A stretch of DNA of 64,000 nt from Acinetobacter sp. WU_MDCI_Axc73 (GCF_025562455.1 NZ_JAHPRO010000008.1:89496-153495), one strand, 5' to 3'; numbered from the stretch's first letter, positions 26,117 to 35,897 are shown. A program made the numbers and translations. Notes: generated from the letters alone by a model not told the origin.

Positions 26117-26589
26117 ATGAATATTCTAAAAGAAATTTTTCCATTTATTACAATTCCTGCTAGTCTAATGCCAACTATAAATTTGTTAGCTGGTCTGTCT
26201 GTAATTTTAATTCTTATAATTATCAACGATAAGCTCCTTCAGAAACTAACAAAAAATAGGCTTTCTTTAGAAAAAATTGTAAGAGTTGGATTAGTTGAAG
26301 TGAATAAGAGTTTACAACTTCGAGAAGAAATACAGCCTTTAAAAATTAATAGAAAAATCAAAAAGTTTTTTCATACACATTCTGCTGCGCAATGGCGTAT
26401 GGATGCAGAGTTTTTTCTACACTTTTAATGGGTTTTGTTTTAATGTTGATACTTACTAGGAATACTCTATCGATTGATAAAACAATGCTTGCGTGGCTTT
26501 TAATTTTTACCTTTGGCTGGGCTGCAAGATTTGCATACATAGAGACTAGAATAGCTTTTAGAAATGCAAAATCTATATGGTACTTTTAG
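26117..26589 (+). pseudogene. Membrane protein gene broken by a frameshift in a T6 run
   Basis: From ATG 26117 (GAGGAAA site) a 103-residue frame has one strong membrane segment (INLLAGLSVILILIIINDKLL) and ends at 26428. An overlapping +1 frame then carries two more hydrophobic segments (STLLMGFVLMLILT and MLAWLLIFTFGWAARFAYIE) to 26589. Joining the frames at the T6 run near 26410 gives one continuous three-segment protein of about 157 residues, so a one-base slip is the simplest explanation. No family recognised. Confidence 0.5.
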
Positions 26590-26690
26590 AAAACATTTGG
26601 CGAGTGATATAGCTGAAAAGTCTTCTAGTAAAGCCTTTCAGCTATTGGGCTATTTCTTAATAATGCTAATGTAAATAAGCGCAGGGATTT

Positions 26691-26975
26691 ATGAATAATA
26701 GTCAATTTTTAAAGTGCTTTTTTGAGATTGAAGCTGGCAAAATGTTACCTCATCCTGAGGAGGCTTATAGTGATATCAACTTTGAAGTAACAATAGCCCC
26801 TGATGTTCCTGACAAAAATTATATTGTGGTCTTCTCTGGGAGCCATTTGATTTTTCCCATTATTCTTGACTTTCCTAAAAATGAACATCACTTAAGGTTA
26901 GGTTGGATTGATGTATTTTTTATTGCTAAAGATAAAGTTTGTAAAGGAAAAAACGAATTGAGTTTCTTAAATTGA
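26691..26975 (+). CDS. Small hypothetical protein
   Basis: A 94-residue protein, no family recognised. It is acidic, beta-rich in pattern (INFEVTIAPDVPDKNYIVVFSG), with no signal peptide. It lies in a zone of gene debris before the type VI secretion module and could itself be a remnant or a small immunity-like protein. Confidence 0.45.
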   Translation: MNNSQFLKCFFEIEAGKMLPHPEEAYSDINFEVTIAPDVPDKNYIVVFSGSHLIFPIILDFPKNEHHLRLGWIDVFFIAKDKVCKGKNELSFLN

Positions 26976-27014
26976 TTGATGAATATATTAGAGCAAATCA
27001 TTTGCTCAATTTAG

Positions 27015-27200
27015 AAGAATAGTAAGTTTGAACAAATTGCAAAAAAATTAAATCGCAGTGAAAAGTATATGGTTAAGACCAGAATGGATTTAAGAAAATC
27101 TTTAAATCTCACTATACTTGATCAAAAGCGTGCATGGGTACAGTCCTATAAAAACTTTGTTACACGAATTGCAACAAAAAAGCTAAACATTCTAAATTGA
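27015..27200 (+). pseudogene. Remnant of a helix-turn-helix protein
   Basis: An open stretch without a start codon reads KFEQIAKKLNRSEKYMVKTRM and on to a TGA at 27198-27200. The beginning looks like a helix-turn-helix. It is too short and lacks a start, so it is probably the tail of a lost gene. Confidence 0.35.
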
Positions 27201-27255
27201 GCTAGACGGAACGTTCTGTTAAAATTTTTCGGTCAAAAAATCGTCATGAATAACA

Positions 27256-30093
27256 ATGTTAAACATTTATTCCACTTTGGAACAACTGGGGCTCACTGCG
27301 CAAAAACGTGCCATTCATATTCAATTTACAAATACTGCCCTCAACGATCAAGTCTTCCTGCAACGTGTCGATGGTAGCCATCAACTTAACTCAGGTATCC
27401 TGCTACAACTGATTTGCTTATCTACCTCAGCGATCATTCCTTTAAAGCAGTTTATCGGTAGTCAGGTGGCAATTGATATAGTCAATGATAAAACAGAACT
27501 GAATCGAATTTCAGGTATTGTCACCAAAGCCGACATCGGTGCTAGTGATGGTTCACTGACCATTTACCGTCTAACGGTCGAAGACCCAACCGCACTGTGG
27601 AAACATCGCAGAAACTCCCGCGTGTTTATGAATAAATCAGTGGTGGACGTGATCCAAACCGTTTTCCAAGAATGGCAGCAACGTAGCCCACTATTCGCAG
27701 CAAGCTTAACTCTAGATAAAAGCGGCTTAACCAAAGACTACGACATCCGTCCCTTTATCATGCAATCTTCTGAAAGTGACCATGAGTTCTTAACTCGCTT
27801 AATGCGCCAAGAATCGATTAACTGGCTGATCGATGAAGCACAACTTAAAGTCTCCAGTTCAAACGATCCCATCCAAGCACAAACACTACGACTGATTGAC
27901 GACAACTCCCAATACAAAGCCCTAGAGCGTCGTAGCATTCGCTTTCATCGCAGTAGTGCAGTTGAACAAAGCGATTCGATTATCCAGTTTATTGGACAAC
28001 GCTCAATACAACCCACCTCAGTCCATATCCAGCGCTGGCAAGCTGATGCACTCGAAACCGAAGAAGGTGCAGGCTCAGTCTTAAGCCAACAACAACATTC
28101 CGACAATCAGGACAATGCAAGTCTTGGTTTAGAACAAGCTTGGCACTTTAGCCCAGCATGGATACAGGATCTAAACGGAGAAGATGGCGCAACCCCATCA
28201 GGCAACAGCCAAATCGAAAGAATCAACCAAAATCTGAATGACTATTACGCCTCACAAGCCAAACACTTCACCGCCACATCAACAGTACGTGATACCCAAG
28301 TCGGCTACTGGTTTGAATTTAACGAACATCCAGAAATCGACCAACACAGTGGTGAAGACAAAGAATTTCTGATCACCGCAAAGACCTTTTATAACAAAAA
28401 CAACCTGCCCAAAGACTTGAACGAACAAGTTAACGCACTACTACAACACAGCCAGTGGCAACTGAATAACCACATCAGCACAAACACCACTACGACCAAC
28501 AACGACGAACGCCAAGCCAACCAACTGACCCTACAACGCAGAAACATCAGCATCGTTCCAGAATACAACCCACTACAACACCGCCCAGCGGCTTATCCAC
28601 AACGGGCCAAAGTCGTTGGACCCAGTGGCGAAGAAATCCATGTTGATCAATGGGGACGGATTAAAGTCCGCTTCCTGTTCACGAGAAATGAAGACCACAG
28701 CCATGATGGTGGAGCAGGTGCAAACGACAACGACACGGATTCCGCTTGGGTAGACGTCCTCACGCCTTGGGCAGGTGAAGGCTATGGTGCACGCTTCCTG
28801 CCTCGAATTGGTGAAATCGTCGTGATTGACTTCTTTGATGGTAACATCGACCGACCCTTTGTGGTGGGTCGAATCCATGAAGCACAACGCTATCCCACTA
28901 AATTCGACCATGTAGGCAAACTGCCTGATACCAAAAAGCTGGCAGGGATCAAATCTAAAGAATATCAAGGCGAAGGATTTAACCAACTGAGATTTGACGA
29001 CACGACTGGACAAATCAGTGCTCAATTGCAAAGTAGCCATGCTGCCAGCCAACTCAATCTCGGTAAACTTAGCCATCCCAAAGACCAAGACACAAGTGAA
29101 GATCGTGGCGAAGGCTTTGAACTCAGAACCGACCAATGGGGTGCACTACGTGCAGGACAGGGTCTACTGATTTCCACCTACAAACAAGGACAAGCCAAAG
29201 GCGAACAGCTTGATGCAGAACAAGCCAAGAAACAACTTGAAGGCAGTCACACCAATAGCAAAGCCCTAAGTGATCTTGCTAAAAACCAACAAACTGATGA
29301 AATTGAATCAGTAGCACAACTCAAAGCCTTTGCAGAACAAATTGAACAACAAATTGCCAAATTCAACAAAGCCGTATTACTGCTCAACTCACCAGATGGC
29401 ATCGCCTTAACCACCCCAGAAGACATCCATCTTTCCGCAGACGCACAGATTAATCAGGTCGCAGGCGATAGCATTAATATCAGTACCCAGAAGAACCTGA
29501 TTGCCCAAGCCCAAAACAAAGTCAGCCTATTTGCCGCGATGAACGGCATTAACTTCATTGCAGCACAAGGTAAGTTTAATATTCAAGCCCAATCCAATGC
29601 CTTAGACATATTTGCCAAACTGGGTATTAGTATTTCATCGACTGAAGACAAAATCGTGATCAGTAGTCCGAAGGAAGTCTCGATCATAGGTGGCTCATCC
29701 AAACTGGACTTGAATAATTCAGGCATCTTCCCGACCACGGGTGGCAAGTTTGAGGTGAAGGCAGGGCAGCATATCTTTCAGAGTGGGGCGAGTGTTTCAC
29801 CAAACCTACCTGCATTGCCAGCTTTTCAAGGAAAAAATTGGATTGCACTTGAACATCTGGATGTTGATAACAAGCCCTTTGCAGATTTGGGCTATAAAAT
29901 CTTTTTTGAAAATAACCAGATTATTGAAGGTAAATTGGATGAGCAAGGCAAAGCACATCATGACAATGTGCCAGAGAAAGCAATCAAAGTTGAATATGAG
30001 CAACCACCTATGCAAGAGGATCCACCTTGGGATCCATTTGATACAGTCATGGCTGAGTTAGATAAGATTGATAAGAATAAGGGGCAATTTTAA
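27256..30093 (+). CDS. vgrG: Type VI secretion tip protein VgrG with DUF2345 extension
   Basis: A 945-residue spike protein of the type VI secretion system. Residues 20-400 are the gp27-like base (RVDGSHQLNSG, HEFLTRLMRQESINWLIDE), 450-600 the gp5-like OB fold (YPQRAKVVGPSGEEIHVDQWGRI split, DVLTPWAGEGYGARFLPRIGEIVVIDFFDGNIDRP), and 640-880 the DUF2345 and beta-helix region (VSLFAAMNGINFIAAQG). The last ~70 residues (WIALEHLDVDNKPFADLGYKIFF) are an extra cargo-adaptor-like tail. The core system genes are not in this window, so the structural machinery must be elsewhere. The stop overlaps the start of the effector gene (TAATG). Confidence 0.95.
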   Translation: MLNIYSTLEQLGLTAQKRAIHIQFTNTALNDQVFLQRVDGSHQLNSGILLQLICLSTSAIIPLKQFIGSQVAIDIVNDKTELNRISGIVTKADIGASDGSLTIYRLTVEDPTALWKHRRNSRVFMNKSVVDVIQTVFQEWQQRSPLFAASLTLDKSGLTKDYDIRPFIMQSSESDHEFLTRLMRQESINWLIDEAQLKVSSSNDPIQAQTLRLIDDNSQYKALERRSIRFHRSSAVEQSDSIIQFIGQRSIQPTSVHIQRWQADALETEEGAGSVLSQQQHSDNQDNASLGLEQAWHFSPAWIQDLNGEDGATPSGNSQIERINQNLNDYYASQAKHFTATSTVRDTQVGYWFEFNEHPEIDQHSGEDKEFLITAKTFYNKNNLPKDLNEQVNALLQHSQWQLNNHISTNTTTTNNDERQANQLTLQRRNISIVPEYNPLQHRPAAYPQRAKVVGPSGEEIHVDQWGRIKVRFLFTRNEDHSHDGGAGANDNDTDSAWVDVLTPWAGEGYGARFLPRIGEIVVIDFFDGNIDRPFVVGRIHEAQRYPTKFDHVGKLPDTKKLAGIKSKEYQGEGFNQLRFDDTTGQISAQLQSSHAASQLNLGKLSHPKDQDTSEDRGEGFELRTDQWGALRAGQGLLISTYKQGQAKGEQLDAEQAKKQLEGSHTNSKALSDLAKNQQTDEIESVAQLKAFAEQIEQQIAKFNKAVLLLNSPDGIALTTPEDIHLSADAQINQVAGDSINISTQKNLIAQAQNKVSLFAAMNGINFIAAQGKFNIQAQSNALDIFAKLGISISSTEDKIVISSPKEVSIIGGSSKLDLNNSGIFPTTGGKFEVKAGQHIFQSGASVSPNLPALPAFQGKNWIALEHLDVDNKPFADLGYKIFFENNQIIEGKLDEQGKAHHDNVPEKAIKVEYEQPPMQEDPPWDPFDTVMAELDKIDKNKGQF

Positions 30094-31595
30094 TGCCAGA
30101 TTTTTTACCATCTAAGAAAGAGCTAACCAATGCTTTAGCTTGGTTCACAGCCCCAGTAAATGATGCAATCAAGAAAGGGAAAGAAACGGCAGCGGATATC
30201 GCAGAATGGCTTTGGGTTGTATTACAAGGAGACTTTGCTGAAGATCAAACCACTGCACAAATTGTCACGGGCACAGTGATTTCAATGATCCCTTTTGTAG
30301 ATCAGATTTGTGATGTTCGGGATATTTGTGCGAATGCGACAAAGATTAAAGAAGACAGTAATAATCCGTGGGCATGGGTTGGGCTGATTCTAACACTGAT
30401 TGGCTTATTTCCTGTATTGGGCTCATTATTTAAAGGTGTTTTCAAAGTTATTCTGGCACCTATTAGACGCTTCATGCTTAAGCCTGCAACCAAAGGTTTA
30501 AAGTTTACAGGTGGAAATATTTATAAGTTTTCTGAACCTGCGATTGAAAGTGGAATTACTGAGTTAAATAAATTTCTGGCACGCCCTGCGGTAAAAAAAG
30601 CCATTAAAAATGCAAAAATTACCAATATTTATAAAGCAACAGCGAGCAAAATTCGACAAGTTAAAAGCATGTTGACTAAGCAGGCATTGTTGAGTGTATT
30701 TGATAAACTTATAGGCTATCTAAGAGATACGGTTAAATTTATTGATAAATACGCAAGTAAGGCGATTGGTGCAAAAGCACGACAAATGTTGCAAACCGTG
30801 ATTGATGTCCGTAATTTGGCGAATCAAAAACTTGGCGAGTTTTTAAAACCTGTACAAGACTTTTTGGAAAGATTGGCGGTTAGAATCGAGAAAGAGAGTG
30901 ATCAGACGTTTAAAGTGGCGACTAATGTTAAGAATATTCATAATTTTAAGAAAGTAGGAACAGATGCCGAATTAAAAAGTGTTTTAAACAATAAACCGAA
31001 TTGGGTTGATGTTGCAGCGAAAGAAAAATATAGGGCCTTATCAGAGTGCCCAGAAATTCCCTCAAATTTTCCAAATATAGGAGCAAAAGATGGACCTTTA
31101 CGGGATGCCTATAAAACTTTTCATGATTTAGAATCTGTGCATATAAAAGAGGGAGAAGTTTTATATCGCGTTTTAGATCCACGTAGTTTAGATAACAGTA
31201 TCTGTTGGATGAGAGAAGTTGAATATAAAAAGTTAAAAACTAAAGCCGACTGGCGACGCTATTTTGCGGTATTTGCCTCATGGAATCATAATGGTGAGGT
31301 TGTTAAATACAAAGTACCAAAGGGTGGGATTAATGTATGGGAAGGCCCAGCTGCGAGTCAGACTTTTAAAAATAGTGCGGGTAAAGTTGAGAAAGTGAAT
31401 AGTAAAGGTGAGATATTTGTACTTGAGGGTGGTGGGGTACAGATTGTTCTTAATCCCAAGGATTTGGTACGAGCAAATATCAGTAAGCGTGAAGCGACCC
31501 CTTGGGGCTATGACAGCGGTTTAATTGGTGAAGCAAAAACCAGTATGGTGGGTGTACCACGTTTAGAACAGAACTGGTATGGAGATAAAAAGTAA
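30093..31595 (+). CDS. VgrG-linked type VI effector, toxin domain unassigned
   Basis: A 500-residue protein coupled to vgrG (shared base). Residues 1-75 are a conserved Acinetobacter effector leader (SKKELTNALAWFTAPVNDA, ADIAEWLWVVLQGDF, TAQIVTGTVISMIPFVDQIC). One hydrophobic hairpin follows (WAWVGLILTLIGLFPVLGSLF, about residues 90-115), then a long basic helical region. Residues 340-480 look like an enzymatic toxin: EVLYRVLDPRS, RYFAVFASWNHNG, INVWEGPAASQTF, FVLEGGGVQIVLNPKDL. The R...S...E-like order is reminiscent of ADP-ribosyltransferase toxins but I cannot confirm it. The genes that follow are probable immunity proteins. Confidence 0.75.
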   Translation: MPDFLPSKKELTNALAWFTAPVNDAIKKGKETAADIAEWLWVVLQGDFAEDQTTAQIVTGTVISMIPFVDQICDVRDICANATKIKEDSNNPWAWVGLILTLIGLFPVLGSLFKGVFKVILAPIRRFMLKPATKGLKFTGGNIYKFSEPAIESGITELNKFLARPAVKKAIKNAKITNIYKATASKIRQVKSMLTKQALLSVFDKLIGYLRDTVKFIDKYASKAIGAKARQMLQTVIDVRNLANQKLGEFLKPVQDFLERLAVRIEKESDQTFKVATNVKNIHNFKKVGTDAELKSVLNNKPNWVDVAAKEKYRALSECPEIPSNFPNIGAKDGPLRDAYKTFHDLESVHIKEGEVLYRVLDPRSLDNSICWMREVEYKKLKTKADWRRYFAVFASWNHNGEVVKYKVPKGGINVWEGPAASQTFKNSAGKVEKVNSKGEIFVLEGGGVQIVLNPKDLVRANISKREATPWGYDSGLIGEAKTSMVGVPRLEQNWYGDKK

Positions 31596-32518
31596 TGTTG
31601 CAGTTTGAAATTCGTCCGCAGGAAATATTCTTAATTGAACGCTATAGTTCGACTGAATATTTTAAAGAATTGGTTGATGCTTTTAAAAATATGCTAGATG
31701 CAGCAGAAAATGCACTTGAGCTGTTTATGCAGGATTTACCTTATGACTATCGAAACCGACATATTTCACAGCAACCAGATATAGTGTGGGGAGAACATGT
31801 ATTACCTAACTTTCGGTCAACTATGGCTTCTTTAAATTATGCTTATAAGCGCTTATTGAATGGTGATTTATCCGCTTTGCAGTATGCAGGGAATGTGGTT
31901 ACTGATTTTAGAGGGCAGACAGCTGATTATCTAGCGGATTGGATGGATGAAGGAAATTACAGAAAATTTAATGATTGGCAAAATGAAGCAAGTACGTTGT
32001 CATCTAATATTAAAGCCACGGTTTTTGGTAACTGGGTTACAGGAAACCTTAGTGGTAGATATAATGTTCAAGCTAGAGGAGAGTTAAATTTACCAAGGTC
32101 TTTACCAGTTTATCATTTAAGCGCTGATATCAAAGTGGAGACAGGAGAAACTGTGCCACAGAATGGTATTTATATTCCTGAAATACCTGAGGCAAGTGCA
32201 CAGCTATTACTTAAAGGACACGATGCTATTGAGGCTCTGGTGGGGTTAAGTCGTAGTGGTTTGCAATACGCTAGAGAAGAAAGTACAACGTGGTTACTGG
32301 TCAGACGGATTGCAAATGAAGGAGGTTCATCTGAGACAATTCAAACAGAAAGTTTAAAGGGTTTTTCTGGGCAAATTTGTCAACGAGCAGGTAACTGGTG
32401 GAGTCCAGCTAATCAATCGAAATCCCGTTATTTTGAACAGGGGGAAGTATTCCCTGAAATTGAGAATAATAGTTGGGGAGAAACCATTTGGTATTTAGAA
32501 GTGACGAATAAAGAATGA
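31595..32518 (+). CDS. Probable immunity protein, tandem copy 1
   Basis: A 307-residue cytoplasmic-looking protein coupled to the effector gene (TAATG). Residues 1-130 are almost identical to the next two genes (ELVDAFKNMLDAAENALELF ... DYLADWMDEGNYRK). Residues 133-175 are variable, and the end carries the shared signature GQICQRAGNWWSPA ... QGEVFPEIENNSWGE. This ending recalls the Imm71/Imm72 immunity families; that assignment is from memory of the pattern. Copy 1 differs from copies 2 and 3 also in residues 215-260. Confidence 0.72.
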   Translation: MLQFEIRPQEIFLIERYSSTEYFKELVDAFKNMLDAAENALELFMQDLPYDYRNRHISQQPDIVWGEHVLPNFRSTMASLNYAYKRLLNGDLSALQYAGNVVTDFRGQTADYLADWMDEGNYRKFNDWQNEASTLSSNIKATVFGNWVTGNLSGRYNVQARGELNLPRSLPVYHLSADIKVETGETVPQNGIYIPEIPEASAQLLLKGHDAIEALVGLSRSGLQYAREESTTWLLVRRIANEGGSSETIQTESLKGFSGQICQRAGNWWSPANQSKSRYFEQGEVFPEIENNSWGETIWYLEVTNKE

Positions 32519-33441
32519 TCTTTCAATTTAAAATGCGTCCACAAGAAATTTTCCTACTTGAACGCTATAGTTCGGCTGAATATTTTAAAGAATTGGTTGA
32601 TGCTTTTAAAAATATGCTAGATGCAGCAGAAAATGCACTTGAGCTGTTTATGCAGGATTTACCTTATGACTATCGAAACCGACATATTTCACAGCAACCA
32701 GATATAGTGTGGGGAGAACATGTATTACCTAACTTTCGGTCAACTATGGCTTCTTTAAATTATGCTTATAAGCGCTTATTGAATGGTGATTTATCCGCTT
32801 TGCAGTATGCAGGGAATGTGGTTACTGATTTTAGAGGGCAGACAGCTGATTATCTAGCGGATTGGATGGATGAAGGAAATTACAGAAAATTTAATGACTG
32901 GCAAAATGAAGCTGAAATGTTTGCAGCAAATATAAGGACTACAGTTTTTGGTAGCTGGCCAGTTACTTTTTTAACAAAGAATTATGATGCAGATTATTTA
33001 GGAGAGTTAAATCTACCATCATCTTTACCAATATATAAGTTAAACCAAAACGTTACAGTAAAAACAGGCGAAACTGTGCCACATGATGGTATTTATATTC
33101 CTAAAATACAGGAAGCAAGTGCGCAACTGCTGCTAAAAGGGCATGATGCGATAGAAGCATTAGTCGGACTTGATCCAGATTGTCCACAATATGATCATGA
33201 AGAAGATACTGAATGGGTATTGGTTGAACGAATTGCAGACGAAGGTGGATCATCTGAGACAATTCAAATAGAAAATTTAAAGGGTTTTGCTGGTCAGGTT
33301 TGTCAACGATCTGGCGATTGGTGGAGTCCAGCGAATCAATTGCAATCCCGTTATTTTGAGCAGGGTGAAGTGTTTCCTGAGATTGAAAATAATAGTTGGG
33401 GTGAAATGATTTGGTATTTAGAAGTGACGAATAAAAAATAA
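32515..33441 (+). CDS. Probable immunity protein, tandem copy 2
   Basis: 308 residues; its ATG overlaps the stop of copy 1 (ATGA). The first ~130 residues match copy 1 nearly exactly at DNA level as well. The middle segment (EMFAANIRTTVFGSWPVTFLT) is its own. From about residue 180 (LPIYKLNQNVTVKTGETVPHDG) it is almost identical to copy 3. The array looks like recent duplication with exchange of the variable middle part, as expected for immunity genes adapting to different effector variants. Confidence 0.72.
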   Translation: MIFQFKMRPQEIFLLERYSSAEYFKELVDAFKNMLDAAENALELFMQDLPYDYRNRHISQQPDIVWGEHVLPNFRSTMASLNYAYKRLLNGDLSALQYAGNVVTDFRGQTADYLADWMDEGNYRKFNDWQNEAEMFAANIRTTVFGSWPVTFLTKNYDADYLGELNLPSSLPIYKLNQNVTVKTGETVPHDGIYIPKIQEASAQLLLKGHDAIEALVGLDPDCPQYDHEEDTEWVLVERIADEGGSSETIQIENLKGFAGQVCQRSGDWWSPANQLQSRYFEQGEVFPEIENNSWGEMIWYLEVTNKK

Positions 33442-34364
33442 TGTCGAAATTTGAAATTCGTCCGCAAGAAATTTTCCTACTTGAACGCTATAGTTCGGCT
33501 GAATATTTTAAAGAATTGGTTGATGCTTTTAAAAATATGCTAGATGCAGCAGAAAATGCACTTGAGCTGTTTATGCAGGATTTACCTTATGACTATCGAA
33601 ACCGACATATTTCACAGCAACCAGATATAGTGTGGGGAGAACATGTATTACCTAACTTTCGGTCAACTATGGCTTCTTTAAATTATGCTTATAAGCGCTT
33701 ATTGAATGGTGATTTATCCGCTTTGCAGTATGCAGGGAATGTGGTTACTGATTTTAGAGGGCAGACAGCTGATTATTTACCAGACTGGATGGATGAAAAA
33801 AATTATAGAAAATTTAATGATTGGCAGAATAAAGCAGGTGATTTTGCATTTAATATAAAACATACTGTATTAGGTAATTGGGTTATGGGTAGTTTAGGTA
33901 CCCGATATAATCCGAATGTTAGAGGCGAACTACATTTACCATCATCTTTACCAATATATAAGTTAAACCAAAACGTTATAGTAAAAACAGGCGAAACTGT
34001 GCCACATGATGGTATTTATATTCCTAAAATACAGGAAGCAAGTGCGCAACTGCTGCTAAAAGGGCATGATGCGATAGAAGCATTAGTCGGACTTGATCCA
34101 GATTGTCCACAATATGATCATGAAGAAGATACTGAATGGGTATTGGTTGAACGAATTGCAGACGAAGGTGGATCATCTGAGACAATTCAAATAGAAAATT
34201 TAAAGGGTTTTGCTGGTCAGGTTTGTCAACGATCTGGCGATTGGTGGAGTCCAGCGAATCAATCGAAATCACGTTATTTTGAGCAGGGTGAAGTGTTTCC
34301 TGAGATTGAAAATAATAGTTGGGGTGAAACGATTTGGTATTTTGAAGTGACGAATAAAGAATGA
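33441..34364 (+). CDS. Probable immunity protein, tandem copy 3
   Basis: 307 residues; its ATG overlaps the stop of copy 2 (TAATG). It has the same conserved first ~115 residues, a few substitutions (DYLPDWMDEKNYRK), and a variable segment (GDFAFNIKHTVLGNWVMGSLG) of its own, then the C-terminal half of copy 2. The C-terminal signature GQVCQRSGDWWSPA and QGEVFPEIENNSWGE is retained. Confidence 0.72.
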   Translation: MSKFEIRPQEIFLLERYSSAEYFKELVDAFKNMLDAAENALELFMQDLPYDYRNRHISQQPDIVWGEHVLPNFRSTMASLNYAYKRLLNGDLSALQYAGNVVTDFRGQTADYLPDWMDEKNYRKFNDWQNKAGDFAFNIKHTVLGNWVMGSLGTRYNPNVRGELHLPSSLPIYKLNQNVIVKTGETVPHDGIYIPKIQEASAQLLLKGHDAIEALVGLDPDCPQYDHEEDTEWVLVERIADEGGSSETIQIENLKGFAGQVCQRSGDWWSPANQSKSRYFEQGEVFPEIENNSWGETIWYFEVTNKE

Positions 34365-34558
34365 TCTTTCAATTTAAAATTCGTCCACAAGAAATTTTCC
34401 TACTTGAACGCTATAGTTCGGCTGAATATTTTAAAGAATTGGTTGATGCTTTTAAAAATATGCTAGATGCAGCAGAAAATGCACTTGAGCTGTTTATGCA
34501 GGATTTACTTTATGACTATCGAAACCGACATATTTCACAACAACCTGATGTAGTGTAG
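34361..34558 (+). pseudogene. Truncated fourth immunity copy
   Basis: Starts with ATGA overlap like the other copies and matches them for 63 codons. Near PDVV, at GTGTAG, homology to the array ends abruptly and the reading frame stops, where intact copies read GTGTGGGGAG. The following DNA is unrelated and reads as the tail of another gene. A recombination junction between two effector-immunity cassettes is the best explanation. Confidence 0.75.
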
Positions 34559-34827
34559 GAAGCAACCTATTATTACCGAGTGGAGAAATACAAATTTATA
34601 TTGATTTTAGCTATTCTGACAATAAACCTATTGCTGATTATATTAATAAAGTTATACAAGTTGAGACCACGAATTGGATAGATGCTATTTTGCCCGCAGA
34701 TAATTCTACTACAGTAAAATATTTAGAGAAATTGGAACAGTCTAAAAAAGTTGCACAGCAAGGGCAGATACAGAGAAGTATTTCATCAACAGGGCGAGCT
34801 AATAGTCGAAATCAGGAGTTAAAATAA
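34549..34827 (+). pseudogene. C-terminal remnant of a lost effector or related gene
   Basis: An open frame without a start codon, entered at the breakpoint of immunity copy 4, reads SNLLLPSGEIQIYIDFSYSD and on through WIDAILPADNS to a Gln/Ser-rich end and TAA. The stop is 2 bp before the next immunity gene. It is placed like the end of an effector preceding its own immunity gene, so it is probably the orphan tail of a second toxin (inference). Confidence 0.5.
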
Positions 34828-34829
34828 GC

Positions 34830-35897
34830 ATGGAAACTATTGTGTTGAATCGAAATCAAGCAATAAACTTGAATAAATTGTATTCAAGTTATTCATTTTT
34901 AAAAAAAATATATGATATGAATGCTGACTTTGTTAGAGAGTTTGAAAGCCTTTTAAGAAATCCTACAGTTGAAATTGAAAATAATTATAATGAAAACTAT
35001 GAAAAACAGTATTTGATGTACTTAAATGCGCTTAGTAATCAAGAAAAAGCTTTAGAACTTTTATTTAAATCACCATATAAAAATGAAGTATATCCTTTGT
35101 TCTTTGATGGCGGAATAAAAAATGTAATATTTGGTCGATATGGAGACGAAAAAGATTTAGCCAGCGATCCTCTCTATATTACACTTGGTATGCGTGGGAG
35201 AGACGGTAATTTATTTGAGGAGCCATATCATACAGGTGCTATTAAAAAGCTTCTAATAGCATCTGCAATGTTAGATGTAGCAAAGATTACAGTCGCAAGT
35301 GACTATAAATATGCACAATACTTTCTACCTGGAATGTTGGATAACGTTTTTCAAAAATGGAGTTTTTATTCATTATTTGAATTAAATTTTTGGCCTTTTT
35401 TTAAAGAAAATATAGTTTTCCAGAATAATTCTTTATTTGTTGATAGAAGTCTTGAGTCAATTACTATAAAAACGGATCAAGAAATACCTGTAACTGGTAT
35501 TTATGAGCCCAGTACAGATGATATTGATAAAGGTTGTCCTAATTATTTTACTCAGGGAACTATTGCACCAAAATATAGTGAAGGAGATGTACATCAGTCC
35601 AAATTTGCAGTATGGTGCTTAATTTGGGAAGATACTCGTTATTTAGATGGAACAATTCCAGAAGAAGAAAAAGCATATATTTTTGATATTGAAAATATTG
35701 GTATAAAAGCTCATGCCGATATGGAACCTACGGAGAAACTGAGCATACGCGCAGGTCAGGTGTGTCCAAAAACTGGTTACTGGTTTACTGTTGCGCAAGA
35801 AAACTCACGTCAATACTTTAAACAAGGTGAGGTTTTACCTGAGATTAAAAATCAAGATTGGGGTGAAGTGTATTGGCAGTTTGATGGGGAAGAATAA
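34830..35897 (+). CDS. Divergent immunity-like protein (second family member)
   Basis: A 355-residue protein, AT-rich, distinct from the tandem array over most of its length. The last ~45 residues share the same signature: AGQVCPKTGYWFTVA ... QYFKQGEVLPEIKNQDWGEVYWQF. It also has EIPVTGIYEPS matching ETVPHDGIYIPK of the array, so it has the same C-terminal architecture. It follows the orphan effector tail directly, and therefore was probably the immunity gene of that lost toxin. Confidence 0.68.
   Translation: METIVLNRNQAINLNKLYSSYSFLKKIYDMNADFVREFESLLRNPTVEIENNYNENYEKQYLMYLNALSNQEKALELLFKSPYKNEVYPLFFDGGIKNVIFGRYGDEKDLASDPLYITLGMRGRDGNLFEEPYHTGAIKKLLIASAMLDVAKITVASDYKYAQYFLPGMLDNVFQKWSFYSLFELNFWPFFKENIVFQNNSLFVDRSLESITIKTDQEIPVTGIYEPSTDDIDKGCPNYFTQGTIAPKYSEGDVHQSKFAVWCLIWEDTRYLDGTIPEEEKAYIFDIENIGIKAHADMEPTEKLSIRAGQVCPKTGYWFTVAQENSRQYFKQGEVLPEIKNQDWGEVYWQFDGEE

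Noticed and set aside
28573..29136. Long minus-strand frame inside vgrG
   Set aside because: It is a shadow of the strongly coding plus strand and shows no family features.
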